Shown here piece after piece: positions 7,615 to 14,608 of a stretch of DNA of 17,427 nt; the first letter of the stretch is position 1, and every line of letters begins with the position of its first letter. The position numbers and the translations under genes were made by a program. The notes beneath the pieces were generated by a model, which was not told the DNA's origin, did no database searches, and was given only the letters and a program-made list of their open reading frames with translations. The stretch is from JAVBKA01 sp031546715 (GTDB lineage: Bacteria > Bacillota > Clostridia > Oscillospirales > UBA929), in NCBI GenBank assembly GCA_031546715.1, contig JAVBKA010000102.1, positions 1-17,427 of the forward strand, written 5' to 3'.

Positions 7615-8808
7615 CTAACCGATAGCCACAGCGTTGGCAATTTCTGTCCATTTTGCGATGCGGCTAAGGTCGCTTACTCCCCTTGCGCCTGTCAAAACAA
7701 ACTCTAACGGTGTGCCGTGCTTATTGCACGCTGACTTAACCGCCAGAAGCTCGTCTTTGACGGACTGCTCGTTAAAGTTTTCAGCGGTTAGGCAGGTCGG
7801 ATTTGCTTTGTAGCTAAAAATAATCTTGTTTTTAAGTTTATGCGCCACACGCTCAGGGTCAGTTGCATGACCAACGCCAAGTTTACGAAGGTTTGGAATA
7901 GCTGTAAGATAATCAAGTTTCAAGTCAACTAGCTCCGAGGTGTCATAATAAACATGCTTAAACATTGAAAATATTGGGTCTAAATATTTAAGCGAAAATT
8001 CGTTCAAAATTGTGCCCGAGGCAACGGACAACGCACCGTCAGATGCCAACGCCCAAACGTTTTTACATCTCGCCTTACTGCCGATTTCCTCACCTGTATA
8101 TGCGCCTGTATTGTTTATAAGTGCCTGCTTTGTAGGTAGCAAGCCAAGAGCCTCCATGCGGTCAAGGCGGTGCTTATAAAGCTCGGTTAGCTTTTTTAGC
8201 ACATGGTGAGTGTTCTCAGGTTCGTCCATAATGGCAGTAATCGCCTTTTCCTCGCCTAAAAAGGCGACTAACGTGTCGAAAATGTTCAATGTCATTGCAG
8301 AACCGTCTAAAATCACGGGCAACGTTCCGTCAAGCAAAAGCTCGGTGAGGTGCATCTTACGGTAAGATTCGTCGTTGTCCACGGTGATTTGAGGGTATGT
8401 CAAAGCTTCGGGGGCAACGCCCATGACGTTTATTTTCTCCTGCTGCTGAGCTATTTTATGGGATTTCTTCTGCTCTTCAATGGTGAAATACGGCGTAGAT
8501 GCAGCCTTATCAACAACGATAAAAGGCTCTATAACCATATCCTGAGAAAGCTGTTCCCAGCTATACAGGGCAACACTCAGCTTAAGCTCAAGCATTCTGG
8601 CGTCAGCATTATAGCAATGCCCTTCAATTGACTTATCTGTAGTGCCGAACCACACATCGCCGACGATTACCATGGGGCGAGTGGGGACAAGAGCGTTATG
8701 ACTGCGCCAAAGCTCTCGTTTTTCCTCCTGCTGAGGTAAGGCGGCAATTCGCGCAACCTCCTCGGCAAGCGGCTTAATAATATTTATGTCATTCTGCATG
8801 TCGGGCAT
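7615..8808 (-). CDS. Uroporphyrinogen decarboxylase (URO-D) superfamily protein, apparently lacking the usual metal-site residues
   Basis: A cytosolic 397-residue protein of the URO-D/corrinoid methyltransferase fold. The family pattern is seen in ALVPTRPMVIV near the start, LLLDGTLPVILDG, the mid-region ending LKYLDPIFSMFKHVYYDTSELVDL, and DYLTAIPNLRKLGVGHATD followed by IFSYKANPTCL. In the clostridial URO-D-like proteins I recall, the segment after HVYY has Cys-Cys-Glu and a late HTC metal motif. Here these read DTSE and TGARG, so catalysis by the usual route is doubtful. I chose the ATG at 8808, which has a GAAGAAGGGA site upstream and lies 2 nt after rsmG. A longer TTG start at 8838 would overlap rsmG by 28 nt and has no ribosome site. 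It is last in the nfnA-nfnB-rsmG operon. Substrate is unknown; it should not be read as HemE. Confidence 0.7.
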   Translation of the reverse strand: MPDMQNDINIIKPLAEEVARIAALPQQEEKRELWRSHNALVPTRPMVIVGDVWFGTTDKSIEGHCYNADARMLELKLSVALYSWEQLSQDMVIEPFIVVDKAASTPYFTIEEQKKSHKIAQQQEKINVMGVAPEALTYPQITVDNDESYRKMHLTELLLDGTLPVILDGSAMTLNIFDTLVAFLGEEKAITAIMDEPENTHHVLKKLTELYKHRLDRMEALGLLPTKQALINNTGAYTGEEIGSKARCKNVWALASDGALSVASGTILNEFSLKYLDPIFSMFKHVYYDTSELVDLKLDYLTAIPNLRKLGVGHATDPERVAHKLKNKIIFSYKANPTCLTAENFNEQSVKDELLAVKSACNKHGTPLEFVLTGARGVSDLSRIAKWTEIANAVAIG

Positions 8809-8810
8809 AA

Positions 8811-9431
8811 CTATCGTCCCTTCTTCATCTTTCCCCAAGAGCGAGGTAGCTGTATAGGGGTGTTTTTTATTTTTTTAGTAATTATTACGAAATGCGTCCT
8901 TCCGTCAGACAGTGTGTAGCGGTAAGGTGGAAGCAGTGTCCCGCCAAGCTCGGTGACGAGCTTTTCCTGTGCTTCCTCGGCTGTTTCCTTCATTGCAAGA
9001 AATATTCCGCCAACCTTTACAAAGGGCAGTGCAAGCTCGGCTAACAGTCCAAAGGACGCAACGCCTCTGGCTGTAACCACGTCAAAGGTCTCGCGCGCAT
9101 CCGTATGAGCAAGCTCCTCCGCTCTGGCGCATATGGTTTTTACGTCAGTAAGCCCCAAGCTGTCGCAGGCTGCTCTGAGGAAGTCAACCTTTTTTCCAGT
9201 GGAATCTAGAAGCGTTAAATCAATTGACGGCTCGGATATTTTCAGCGGCAGCCCAGGTAGTCCCGCGCCGCTTCCGATATCCAATAGCTTTTTATCCCTA
9301 AAATCAGCGGCATCCAACAGCTTAATACTGTCCTCAAAATGGCGGACACGAATTTCAGCGGGGTCACGTATAGCGGTGAGGTTCATGCGAGAATTAGCTT
9401 CTATGAGAAGCTCAAGATACTTTTCAAGCAT
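8811..9431 (-). CDS. rsmG: 16S rRNA (guanine527-N7)-methyltransferase RsmG
   Basis: Uses S-adenosylmethionine to methylate N7 of G527 in 16S rRNA. The 206-residue sequence has MNLTAIRDPAEIRVRHFEDS (residues 16-35), the SAM loop LLDIGSGAGLPGLPLKI (49-65), LLDSTGKKVDFLRAA and TARGVASFGLLAELALPFVKVGG. Family members normally have about 25 further residues before the LEKYLELL helix. Here a TGA lies two codons upstream of the ATG at 9431, so the N-terminal helix is missing or encoded differently. The start overlaps the nfnB stop by 8 nt (ATGCTTGA), and a GGAG at 9442-9445 lies inside nfnB. RsmG is more often found next to mnmG, parA/parB or similar genes, so this placement is atypical. The function call is firm. 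Confidence 0.93.
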   Translation of the reverse strand: MLEKYLELLIEANSRMNLTAIRDPAEIRVRHFEDSIKLLDAADFRDKKLLDIGSGAGLPGLPLKISEPSIDLTLLDSTGKKVDFLRAACDSLGLTDVKTICARAEELAHTDARETFDVVTARGVASFGLLAELALPFVKVGGIFLAMKETAEEAQEKLVTELGGTLLPPYRYTLSDGRTHFVIITKKIKNTPIQLPRSWGKMKKGR

Positions 9432-10803
9432 TTCTCAAAAACTCCAAAATGCTTGCGGCGGCTAGCTTTCCAGCCCCCATCGCCAGTATTACAGTGGCCG
9501 CACCTGAGGAAATATCTCCTCCCGCGAACACACCTTTTTTATTAGTTGCGCAGGTTTCGTCAATAACCACACAGCCGCGGCGGTCAAACTCCAAGTCGGG
9601 AGTTGTTCTCATAATCAGGGGGTTAGGCGATGTGCCGATGGCGGGAATCACGCAGTCGCATTCAATGGTAAAGCGGCTATTTGGCTTGGGAACAGGGCGC
9701 CGGCGACCTGACTTGTCAGGCTCACCAAGTTCCATTTCCTCGCACACCAAGGACTTTACGCGGAAGTTCTCATCTCCGATAATCTCCACGGGAGCGGTCA
9801 GAAATTTAAAGATAATTCCCTCCTCCATGGCGTGGTGAATCTCTTCAAGTCGGGCGGGCAGTTCTGCCTCTCCCCTTCTGTACACTATGGTTACAGAGTC
9901 CGCGCCAAGCCTTTTCGCACAACGGGCGGCATCCATTGCCACATTGCCGCCGCCGATAACCACAGCGTTTTTAAAAGGCAACACAGGAGTTTCTGCGCCG
10001 TATTCGTACGCCTTCATGAGGTTTACGCGAGTCAGAAGCTCGTTTGCGGAGTACACTCCCACAAGGCTTTCCCCTGGAATGTTCATAAATGTGGGCAGTC
10101 CTGCGCCTGTGCCTAAGAAAACAGCGGAAAAACCCTGTGCAAACAAATCGTCGATTGTGAGAATCTTGCCGATAAGCATATTTGTTTCAATTTTAACGCC
10201 TAAAGCCTTAAGCTTGTCAATTTCTTCAGAAACAATCGCCTTTGGAAGCCTAAATTCTGGAATTCCGTATACTAAAACTCCGCCAGATGCGTGAAAGGCC
10301 TCAAAAACAGTCACATCAACTCCCGCGGCGGCTAAATCCCCCGCGCAAGTAAGCCCCGCAGGTCCTGAGCCGATAACCGCGACCCTGTGACCAATGCTTG
10401 TTACAGGCGAAGTCGTTGCGGCGACGGTGTAATACTCGCTGGCGAAGCGTTCCAGACGACCAATTGCAACAGACTCGCCTTTCTTACCCCGAACGCAAAG
10501 TGCCTCACATTGGGTTTCCTGCGGGCACACACGACCGCAAACCGCTGGAAGGGAATTGGTTTTGCGAATAATGGTAGAGGCTTCTGTAAAATTCTCCCGA
10601 CCGATTGCCGCAATAAATTCAGGAATATCAACGCCTACAGGGCAGCCCTCAACGCATGGTCGGTTTTTGCATCCCAAGCATCGTCCTGCTTCATTTACGG
10701 CGTCCTTCTCAGTATAACCCAGAGCTACCTCTTTAAAGTTCTTGTTGCGGACGTCAGGCTCTTGCACGGGCATGGGAGTTTTTTTCGGCTGCATATTAGG
10801 CAT
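9424..10803 (-). CDS. nfnB: NADPH-dependent glutamate synthase-like subunit, NfnB (electron-bifurcating transhydrogenase large subunit)
   Basis: A 459-residue iron-sulfur flavoprotein. Cysteines 42, 45, 50, 54 (CLGCKNRPCVEGC) and 89, 93, 99, 103 (CGRVCPQETQCEALC) supply the ligands for two [4Fe-4S] clusters. An FAD loop follows (VAVIGSGPAG, 141-150), then an NADPH loop (VVIGGGNVAMDAARCA, 281-296) and the closing FAGGD near the C-terminus. Such proteins are often named gltA, but with the NfnA-like partner directly upstream this pair fits NfnAB, which couples reduced ferredoxin and NADH to formation of NADPH by flavin-based bifurcation in clostridia. No glutamate synthase large subunit is seen. 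The start at 10803 has a GGGGG site 9 nt upstream and overlaps the nfnA stop by 8 nt (ATGCCTAA). Related sulfide dehydrogenase (SudA) is an alternative name. Confidence 0.88.
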   Translation of the reverse strand: MPNMQPKKTPMPVQEPDVRNKNFKEVALGYTEKDAVNEAGRCLGCKNRPCVEGCPVGVDIPEFIAAIGRENFTEASTIIRKTNSLPAVCGRVCPQETQCEALCVRGKKGESVAIGRLERFASEYYTVAATTSPVTSIGHRVAVIGSGPAGLTCAGDLAAAGVDVTVFEAFHASGGVLVYGIPEFRLPKAIVSEEIDKLKALGVKIETNMLIGKILTIDDLFAQGFSAVFLGTGAGLPTFMNIPGESLVGVYSANELLTRVNLMKAYEYGAETPVLPFKNAVVIGGGNVAMDAARCAKRLGADSVTIVYRRGEAELPARLEEIHHAMEEGIIFKFLTAPVEIIGDENFRVKSLVCEEMELGEPDKSGRRRPVPKPNSRFTIECDCVIPAIGTSPNPLIMRTTPDLEFDRRGCVVIDETCATNKKGVFAGGDISSGAATVILAMGAGKLAAASILEFLRNA

Positions 10804-11644
10804 TTGTTTTTACCCCCATCAGGTTACAAATATGGGATTCCTTCCGCGCCGCTTCAAATTCCTTGTAAGCAGAAGCACGCTTCATAGTTTCATCAAAATC
10901 TACCAAGTGACCGTCAAAGTCAGGACCGTCCACACAAGCAAACCGCACCTTACCGTCCACCGTAACTCTGCATGCGCCACACATTCCTGTGCCGTCCACC
11001 ATAATGGGGTTCATGCTGACAACGGTGGGGATGCCAAGCTCCTTTGTCAGTTTACTGACAAATTTCATCATAATAAGTGGACCGATAGCGTACACTCTAT
11101 CAAAGCTGTGCCCCTGCTGGACTAATAAACGGAGCTTATCCGTTACAAAACCTTTTTCGCCGTAGCTGCCGTCATCTGTGCAAAGGTGGAGGGCGGTGGC
11201 GTCACGGAGCATTTCATTCTCTAAAATAACAAGGTCTTTATTTCTAAAGCCTGCAATCATGTGGGTTTCAGTGCCTTGGTCGTGAAGTGCCTTTGTTATA
11301 GGCCATGCGATAGCGCAGCCTAGACCACCGCCAACAACGGCGGCTTTTTTTAGTCCCTCCGTGTGGGTTGGCATACCTAGAGGACCAACAATGTCGTGGA
11401 GGTTATCGCCAGTGGAAAGCTCGCTTAGTACCAAGGTTGACTTTCCCACTTTTTGTACAACGACTGTCACAGCACCGTTTGAAGTGTCCGCCTGAGCAAT
11501 TGTCAATGGTACTCTTTCGCTTTCGGCAGTGGCTCGGATTATAACAAACTGACCGGGTAAAGCTTTTGCGGCAATGAGCGGCGCGTAAATGTCCAAGCGA
11601 GCTACGTCCTGATTTAACAGCGTCTTGTTGAGTATTGCAGGCAT
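10796..11644 (-). CDS. nfnA: Ferredoxin-NADP reductase small subunit, NfnA (DHODB/SudB-like)
   Basis: A 282-residue reductase of the dihydroorotate-dehydrogenase electron-transfer type. It has a beta-barrel FAD domain with RVPLTIA at residues 44-50, an NAD-binding loop VVGGGLGCAIAW at 103-114, and a C-terminal [2Fe-2S] binding region VDGTGMCGACRVTVDGK...FACVDGP with Cys222, Cys225 and Cys237. In the NfnA structure, as I recall it, the fourth ligand is an aspartate; Asp217 is the candidate here. There is no pyrimidine gene nearby, and nfnB follows directly with overlap, so NfnA is preferred over PyrK. The ATG at 11644 is served by an AGGAGG at 11650-11655. It is first in a four-gene operon. 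No clean promoter was found in the 245 bp upstream. Confidence 0.88.
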   Translation of the reverse strand: MPAILNKTLLNQDVARLDIYAPLIAAKALPGQFVIIRATAESERVPLTIAQADTSNGAVTVVVQKVGKSTLVLSELSTGDNLHDIVGPLGMPTHTEGLKKAAVVGGGLGCAIAWPITKALHDQGTETHMIAGFRNKDLVILENEMLRDATALHLCTDDGSYGEKGFVTDKLRLLVQQGHSFDRVYAIGPLIMMKFVSKLTKELGIPTVVSMNPIMVDGTGMCGACRVTVDGKVRFACVDGPDFDGHLVDFDETMKRASAYKEFEAARKESHICNLMGVKTNA

Positions 11645-11684
11645 AATGTCCTCCTAATAAGTAGTTTTGTATATTAGACCTCTT

Positions 11685-11700
11685 CGGTAACCATTTACCG
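11685..11700. promoter_or_regulatory. Small palindrome upstream of nfnA
   Basis: CGGTAA (11685-11690), CCAT, TTACCG (11695-11700). It lies 41-56 nt before the nfnA start, where a promoter or operator is expected. A TAATAT on the minus strand (11671-11676) is a weak -10 candidate without a good -35. Evidence is thin. Confidence 0.25.
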
Positions 11701-11718
11701 TAATTGACTGCTTGGGCT

Positions 11719-11823
11719 ACCACCCCGCCATCTGCGGTTGGCACCCCTCCACAGAGGGGAATAAGGTGTTCTGCTCTTAAAATTCCCCGCCTTTGGAGGG
11801 GTGGCGCGCAGCGACGGGGTGGT
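11719..11823. repeat. Imperfect 105-bp palindromic repeat (REP/MITE-like) between hemW and nfnA
   Basis: Three nested pairs of perfect arms: ACCACCCCG (11719-11727) with CGGGGTGGT (11815-11823), CACCCCTCC (11742-11750) with GGAGGGGTG (11795-11803), and GGGGAAT (11756-11762) with ATTCCCC (11782-11788). The centre is about 19 nt. The GC-rich arms stand out from the surrounding sequence, and no coding frame is supported across them. The pattern resembles dispersed palindromic units found in intergenic spaces of clostridial genomes; as RNA it would be a strong hairpin. Only one copy is in this window. Confidence 0.7.
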
Positions 11824-11889
11824 TGAGCTTCACGGCGCTATAGAAGCAGGAACAGGTTAATAGCTTTGCATTACATCCCTGTCGCCCTA

Positions 11890-13098
11890 CTAAAGCATCG
11901 CCGGTGTCTGCGTTACAGGGGATTCTAAAAGCTCCGTTAAAATTCGGTTGCTGACAAGGAAACCCTTTGCGGTCAGCCTCCAGCGGTCGCCCTCTTGAAC
12001 GGCGAGCTCATATTTTTTGAGCCGTTCCAGCTTTTTTTCTAATATATCAAAATTTACCTTGTACCTTCTGGTGTATTCGTTGCCAGAAATGCCACGGGCA
12101 GTCCTCAGACCTAGCATTACATATTCGCCAGCACGTTCAATTGGAGAAATTTCCTCCATTTCGGCAATGACAGAATCCTTCTTCAAAACGCCTTCAATGT
12201 ATTCAGACACACTTCTCACATGACCGTAACGCTTGCCACCAAAGTCAGAATGAGCGGCCGCGCCGAAGCCGATATACGGCTCAAGAATCCAGTACTTCAT
12301 ATTGTGCCGTGAAAACCGCGAGGGTTGGGCAAAATTGCTGATTTCATACTGCTCATAGCCCTTTTGTCTTAGAAGCTCAACCATATCCAAATACATAAGC
12401 ATTTGCTCATCATCATCAGGGAGTACTGGCCTTGCATTATAAAGCGGCGTGTTTTCCTCAAGCTTCAGTCCATACATGGAAATATGCTGAACTCCCCAGC
12501 TGGCAACTGAGGTTACTGTGTCCGCAAGCATTTGCGCCGTTTGCTTGGGTAAGCCGTACATAATATCCACGCTGACATTGTCAAACCCCGCATTTTGCGC
12601 AGCTCGGACACTGTCCGCCGCCTGCTCTACAGTGTGGATTCTCCCCAAAACCTCGAGTAGCTCAGGCTGAACAGCTTGAACTCCAATAGATATGCGGTTG
12701 AAGCCCGCTTTTTTCAGCTTCTTTAGAGATTTCTGTTCAAGACTTTCGGGGTTGCCTTCAAAGGTTATTTCCGCATTATTCGAGACTTCCCAAAACTTGA
12801 AAATAGCTGACAAAAGCTTCTTTAGCCGTGGGACACCCAGAAGTGACGGCGTTCCCCCTCCGAAATATATGGAATCCACCACAAAATCGGAGCGTTGAGC
12901 CATGTACGCAAGCTTTGCTTTTTTTAAGGAGGCTGTCTTGCCTGTGTATTCAGCAGCCTCCTTCATATGTCTGATGACGGCGTCTATGTAGTCGTTCATC
13001 AGTTGTTTTGAGCTTTCTGTCAGCGAGTAAAAGTCGCAATATGCGCATTTTTTTGCACAAAAAGGTATGTGAATATATAGACCCAGTGTATTATTCAT
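11890..13098 (-). CDS. hemW: HemW, radical SAM heme chaperone (coproporphyrinogen dehydrogenase-like)
   Basis: A 402-residue radical SAM protein. The cluster motif CAKKCAYC gives Cys14, Cys18 and Cys21, preceded by LYIHIPFC. Then come SIYFGGGTPSLL, ITFEGNPESL, FNRISIGVQ, VDIMYGLPKQT, HISMYGLKLEENTPL, YEQYEISNFA and the C-terminal YVMLGLRTARGIS. These match HemW rather than HemN: it is shorter and has a single CxxxCxxC motif. HemW binds heme and is often misnamed oxygen-independent coproporphyrinogen oxidase. About 18 extra residues sit between the first helix and YFGGGTPS. The start is the ATG at 13098, with AGGAGA at 13105-13110; a longer frame to 13134 lacks support. It overlaps the MATE gene by 8 nt (ATGAATAA), so the two are co-translated. 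Confidence 0.92.
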   Translation of the reverse strand: MNNTLGLYIHIPFCAKKCAYCDFYSLTESSKQLMNDYIDAVIRHMKEAAEYTGKTASLKKAKLAYMAQRSDFVVDSIYFGGGTPSLLGVPRLKKLLSAIFKFWEVSNNAEITFEGNPESLEQKSLKKLKKAGFNRISIGVQAVQPELLEVLGRIHTVEQAADSVRAAQNAGFDNVSVDIMYGLPKQTAQMLADTVTSVASWGVQHISMYGLKLEENTPLYNARPVLPDDDEQMLMYLDMVELLRQKGYEQYEISNFAQPSRFSRHNMKYWILEPYIGFGAAAHSDFGGKRYGHVRSVSEYIEGVLKKDSVIAEMEEISPIERAGEYVMLGLRTARGISGNEYTRRYKVNFDILEKKLERLKKYELAVQEGDRWRLTAKGFLVSNRILTELLESPVTQTPAML

Positions 13099-14452
13099 TA
13101 CTATTCTCCTGTGTAGTAGGCTGTGAGGTTGCAAGGGTTTTCAGTGCGCGTTTTTCTATGGTATACATTCGAGGCACTGCAAAAACGCTTCGTCCAACCC
13201 AGTCAACAATCATAGCAAGCCAGATTCCAAGCAGTCCCATATTCAAGTGAATTCCGAAGAACCATGACCCGCCCACCCGCAATATAATCATGGATATCAC
13301 AGATACCCACATGGAAAACTTAGCGTCATTTGTGGCACGCAGGGTCTGCGGCGAAATAAAAGATGTGCCCCATGTCAGAGGTGTGGCAATTAACAAAAGG
13401 AGCATAACATTCCACGAGATTAAAAATGTGTCGGGAGATGGGGAAAATATATTTATTATCGGTTTTAGGAGCAAAAGCCCGATAACCATCATTACGCCTG
13501 TGGGGATAGTGTTGAGCAGCGTCAGCTTGACGGCTTGGCGTTGAGCCTCGCGGTAGTTTCCTGCGCCGTAGTTTTGACCTACGATGGTGACGGAAATGGC
13601 TTGGAATGCAAAGCCGGGGACGTTTAAAAAGTTTGCGAGATTGTTACAAATAGCCGAGGCTTCCAGAGTAGCATTCCCCATATTCGCCATAAAAACGTTC
13701 ACAAGAACCTTGCCGCCGTTAAAAATAAGCGAATCCACTGCCGACGGTATTGCAACTGCCAAAATAGGGCTAAGAATAACCTTCGTCAGCTTTAGGGACA
13801 GTTTCGGCAAATACAGCCCCGCACGTCCTCTAAACATGAAGAAAACTAAGAACAAGGTTGGTATCAGTCTGGAAATGGTAACAGCAAGACCTGCGCCATG
13901 GACGCCCATTCCGGCAAGATTTATAAACAAATAGGCGGCAGCCACATAAAAAGCATTACTCAAAACTGAGGCAACCATTGGTATGCGTGAGTTTCCTGTG
14001 GAACGAAGAATGGCGGCGATAGTAGAAAATATCGCCAAAAGTGGCATTGATGTGCAGGAATGAACGAAGAATATACGCCCTGCATCAACAATAAGAGGGT
14101 CGGACTTCCCAAAAAGCAGGCTGAGTAGTGGATGACTGGCGGCAATCATCACAACTCCCACAACGATTGAAATCATTGTCGAAAGGACAATTGACTGCAT
14201 GGCACTTTCAGACGCAGTGTTATGGTCACGCCGTCCGATACTTTGAGACACAACCACCGCAACACCTGAGGCAATAGCGGAAAAGGCGTTCATTACAAGA
14301 ATATTAAGTATGCCAACCAGACCGACGCCCGCCATAGCTTCGCCGGAAACATTCCGCACCATGATTGTTGCCAGTAAATTTATTGTTACGGCAAAGGTTT
14401 GCTCCACTAGGACTGGCACAAAAAGAGACATAGTCTGTTTTCGATTAAAAAT
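13091..14452 (-). CDS. MATE family efflux transporter, probable ATT start
   Basis: A multidrug/toxin extrusion transporter expected to have 12 membrane helices and to export cationic compounds using an ion gradient. The sequence is hydrophobic throughout, with MATE-like stretches such as EQTFAVTINLLATIMVRNVSGEAMAGVG, SGVAVVVSQSIGRRD and GFAFQAISVTIVGQNYGAGNYREAQR. From the first ATG (14431) it is 446 residues, but that ATG lacks a ribosome site and cuts into the first helix region. Reading 7 codons further gives FNRKQT, as usual at MATE N-termini. This starts at an ATT (14450-14452) placed 7 nt after GAGGTG (14460-14465); a TGA lies three codons upstream of it. The ATT start (453 residues) is therefore preferred. 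It is first in an operon with hemW. Confidence 0.88.
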   Translation of the reverse strand: MFNRKQTMSLFVPVLVEQTFAVTINLLATIMVRNVSGEAMAGVGLVGILNILVMNAFSAIASGVAVVVSQSIGRRDHNTASESAMQSIVLSTMISIVVGVVMIAASHPLLSLLFGKSDPLIVDAGRIFFVHSCTSMPLLAIFSTIAAILRSTGNSRIPMVASVLSNAFYVAAAYLFINLAGMGVHGAGLAVTISRLIPTLFLVFFMFRGRAGLYLPKLSLKLTKVILSPILAVAIPSAVDSLIFNGGKVLVNVFMANMGNATLEASAICNNLANFLNVPGFAFQAISVTIVGQNYGAGNYREAQRQAVKLTLLNTIPTGVMMVIGLLLLKPIINIFSPSPDTFLISWNVMLLLLIATPLTWGTSFISPQTLRATNDAKFSMWVSVISMIILRVGGSWFFGIHLNMGLLGIWLAMIVDWVGRSVFAVPRMYTIEKRALKTLATSQPTTQENSNE

Positions 14453-14480
14453 GAGCGTTCACCTCGCAGACTTAAAAAGT

Positions 14481-14486
14481 ATTGTA
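14481..14486 (-). promoter_or_regulatory. -10 element of the MATE-hemW promoter
   Basis: On the minus strand TACAAT lies 34 nt before the ATT start and 15 nt before the GAGGTG ribosome site. No convincing -35 hexamer is seen at 16-18 nt, so the promoter is only partly supported. Confidence 0.4.
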
Positions 14487-14529
14487 CCATAAAACATGAC
14501 TTTTGCATAGTAAAATTTGATGGCTACAA

Positions 14530-14558
14530 TTGCGAAAAGCAGAACCCCGTGATATGAT
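14530..14558 (+). promoter_or_regulatory. Promoter of mtnA
   Basis: TTGCGA (14530-14535), a 17-nt spacer and TATGAT (14553-14558). The -35 hexamer and its flanks (ATTGCGAAA) are the same as in the groESL promoter. Confidence 0.6.
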
Positions 14559-14608
14559 GATTAAGATGCTGACGTAAATATTATAAGCAACGAAAGTGAT
14601 GTGCCGCT

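Noticed and set aside
9449..10116. Plus-strand frames of 94-135 codons across nfnB
   Set aside because: They overlap a well-supported iron-sulfur flavoprotein gene on the other strand and show no motifs of their own.
11403..11744. A 113-codon minus-strand frame overlapping the start of nfnA and the palindrome
   Set aside because: It runs through nfnA in another frame, has a Cys/Arg/Ser-rich composition typical of shadow frames, and has no ribosome site.
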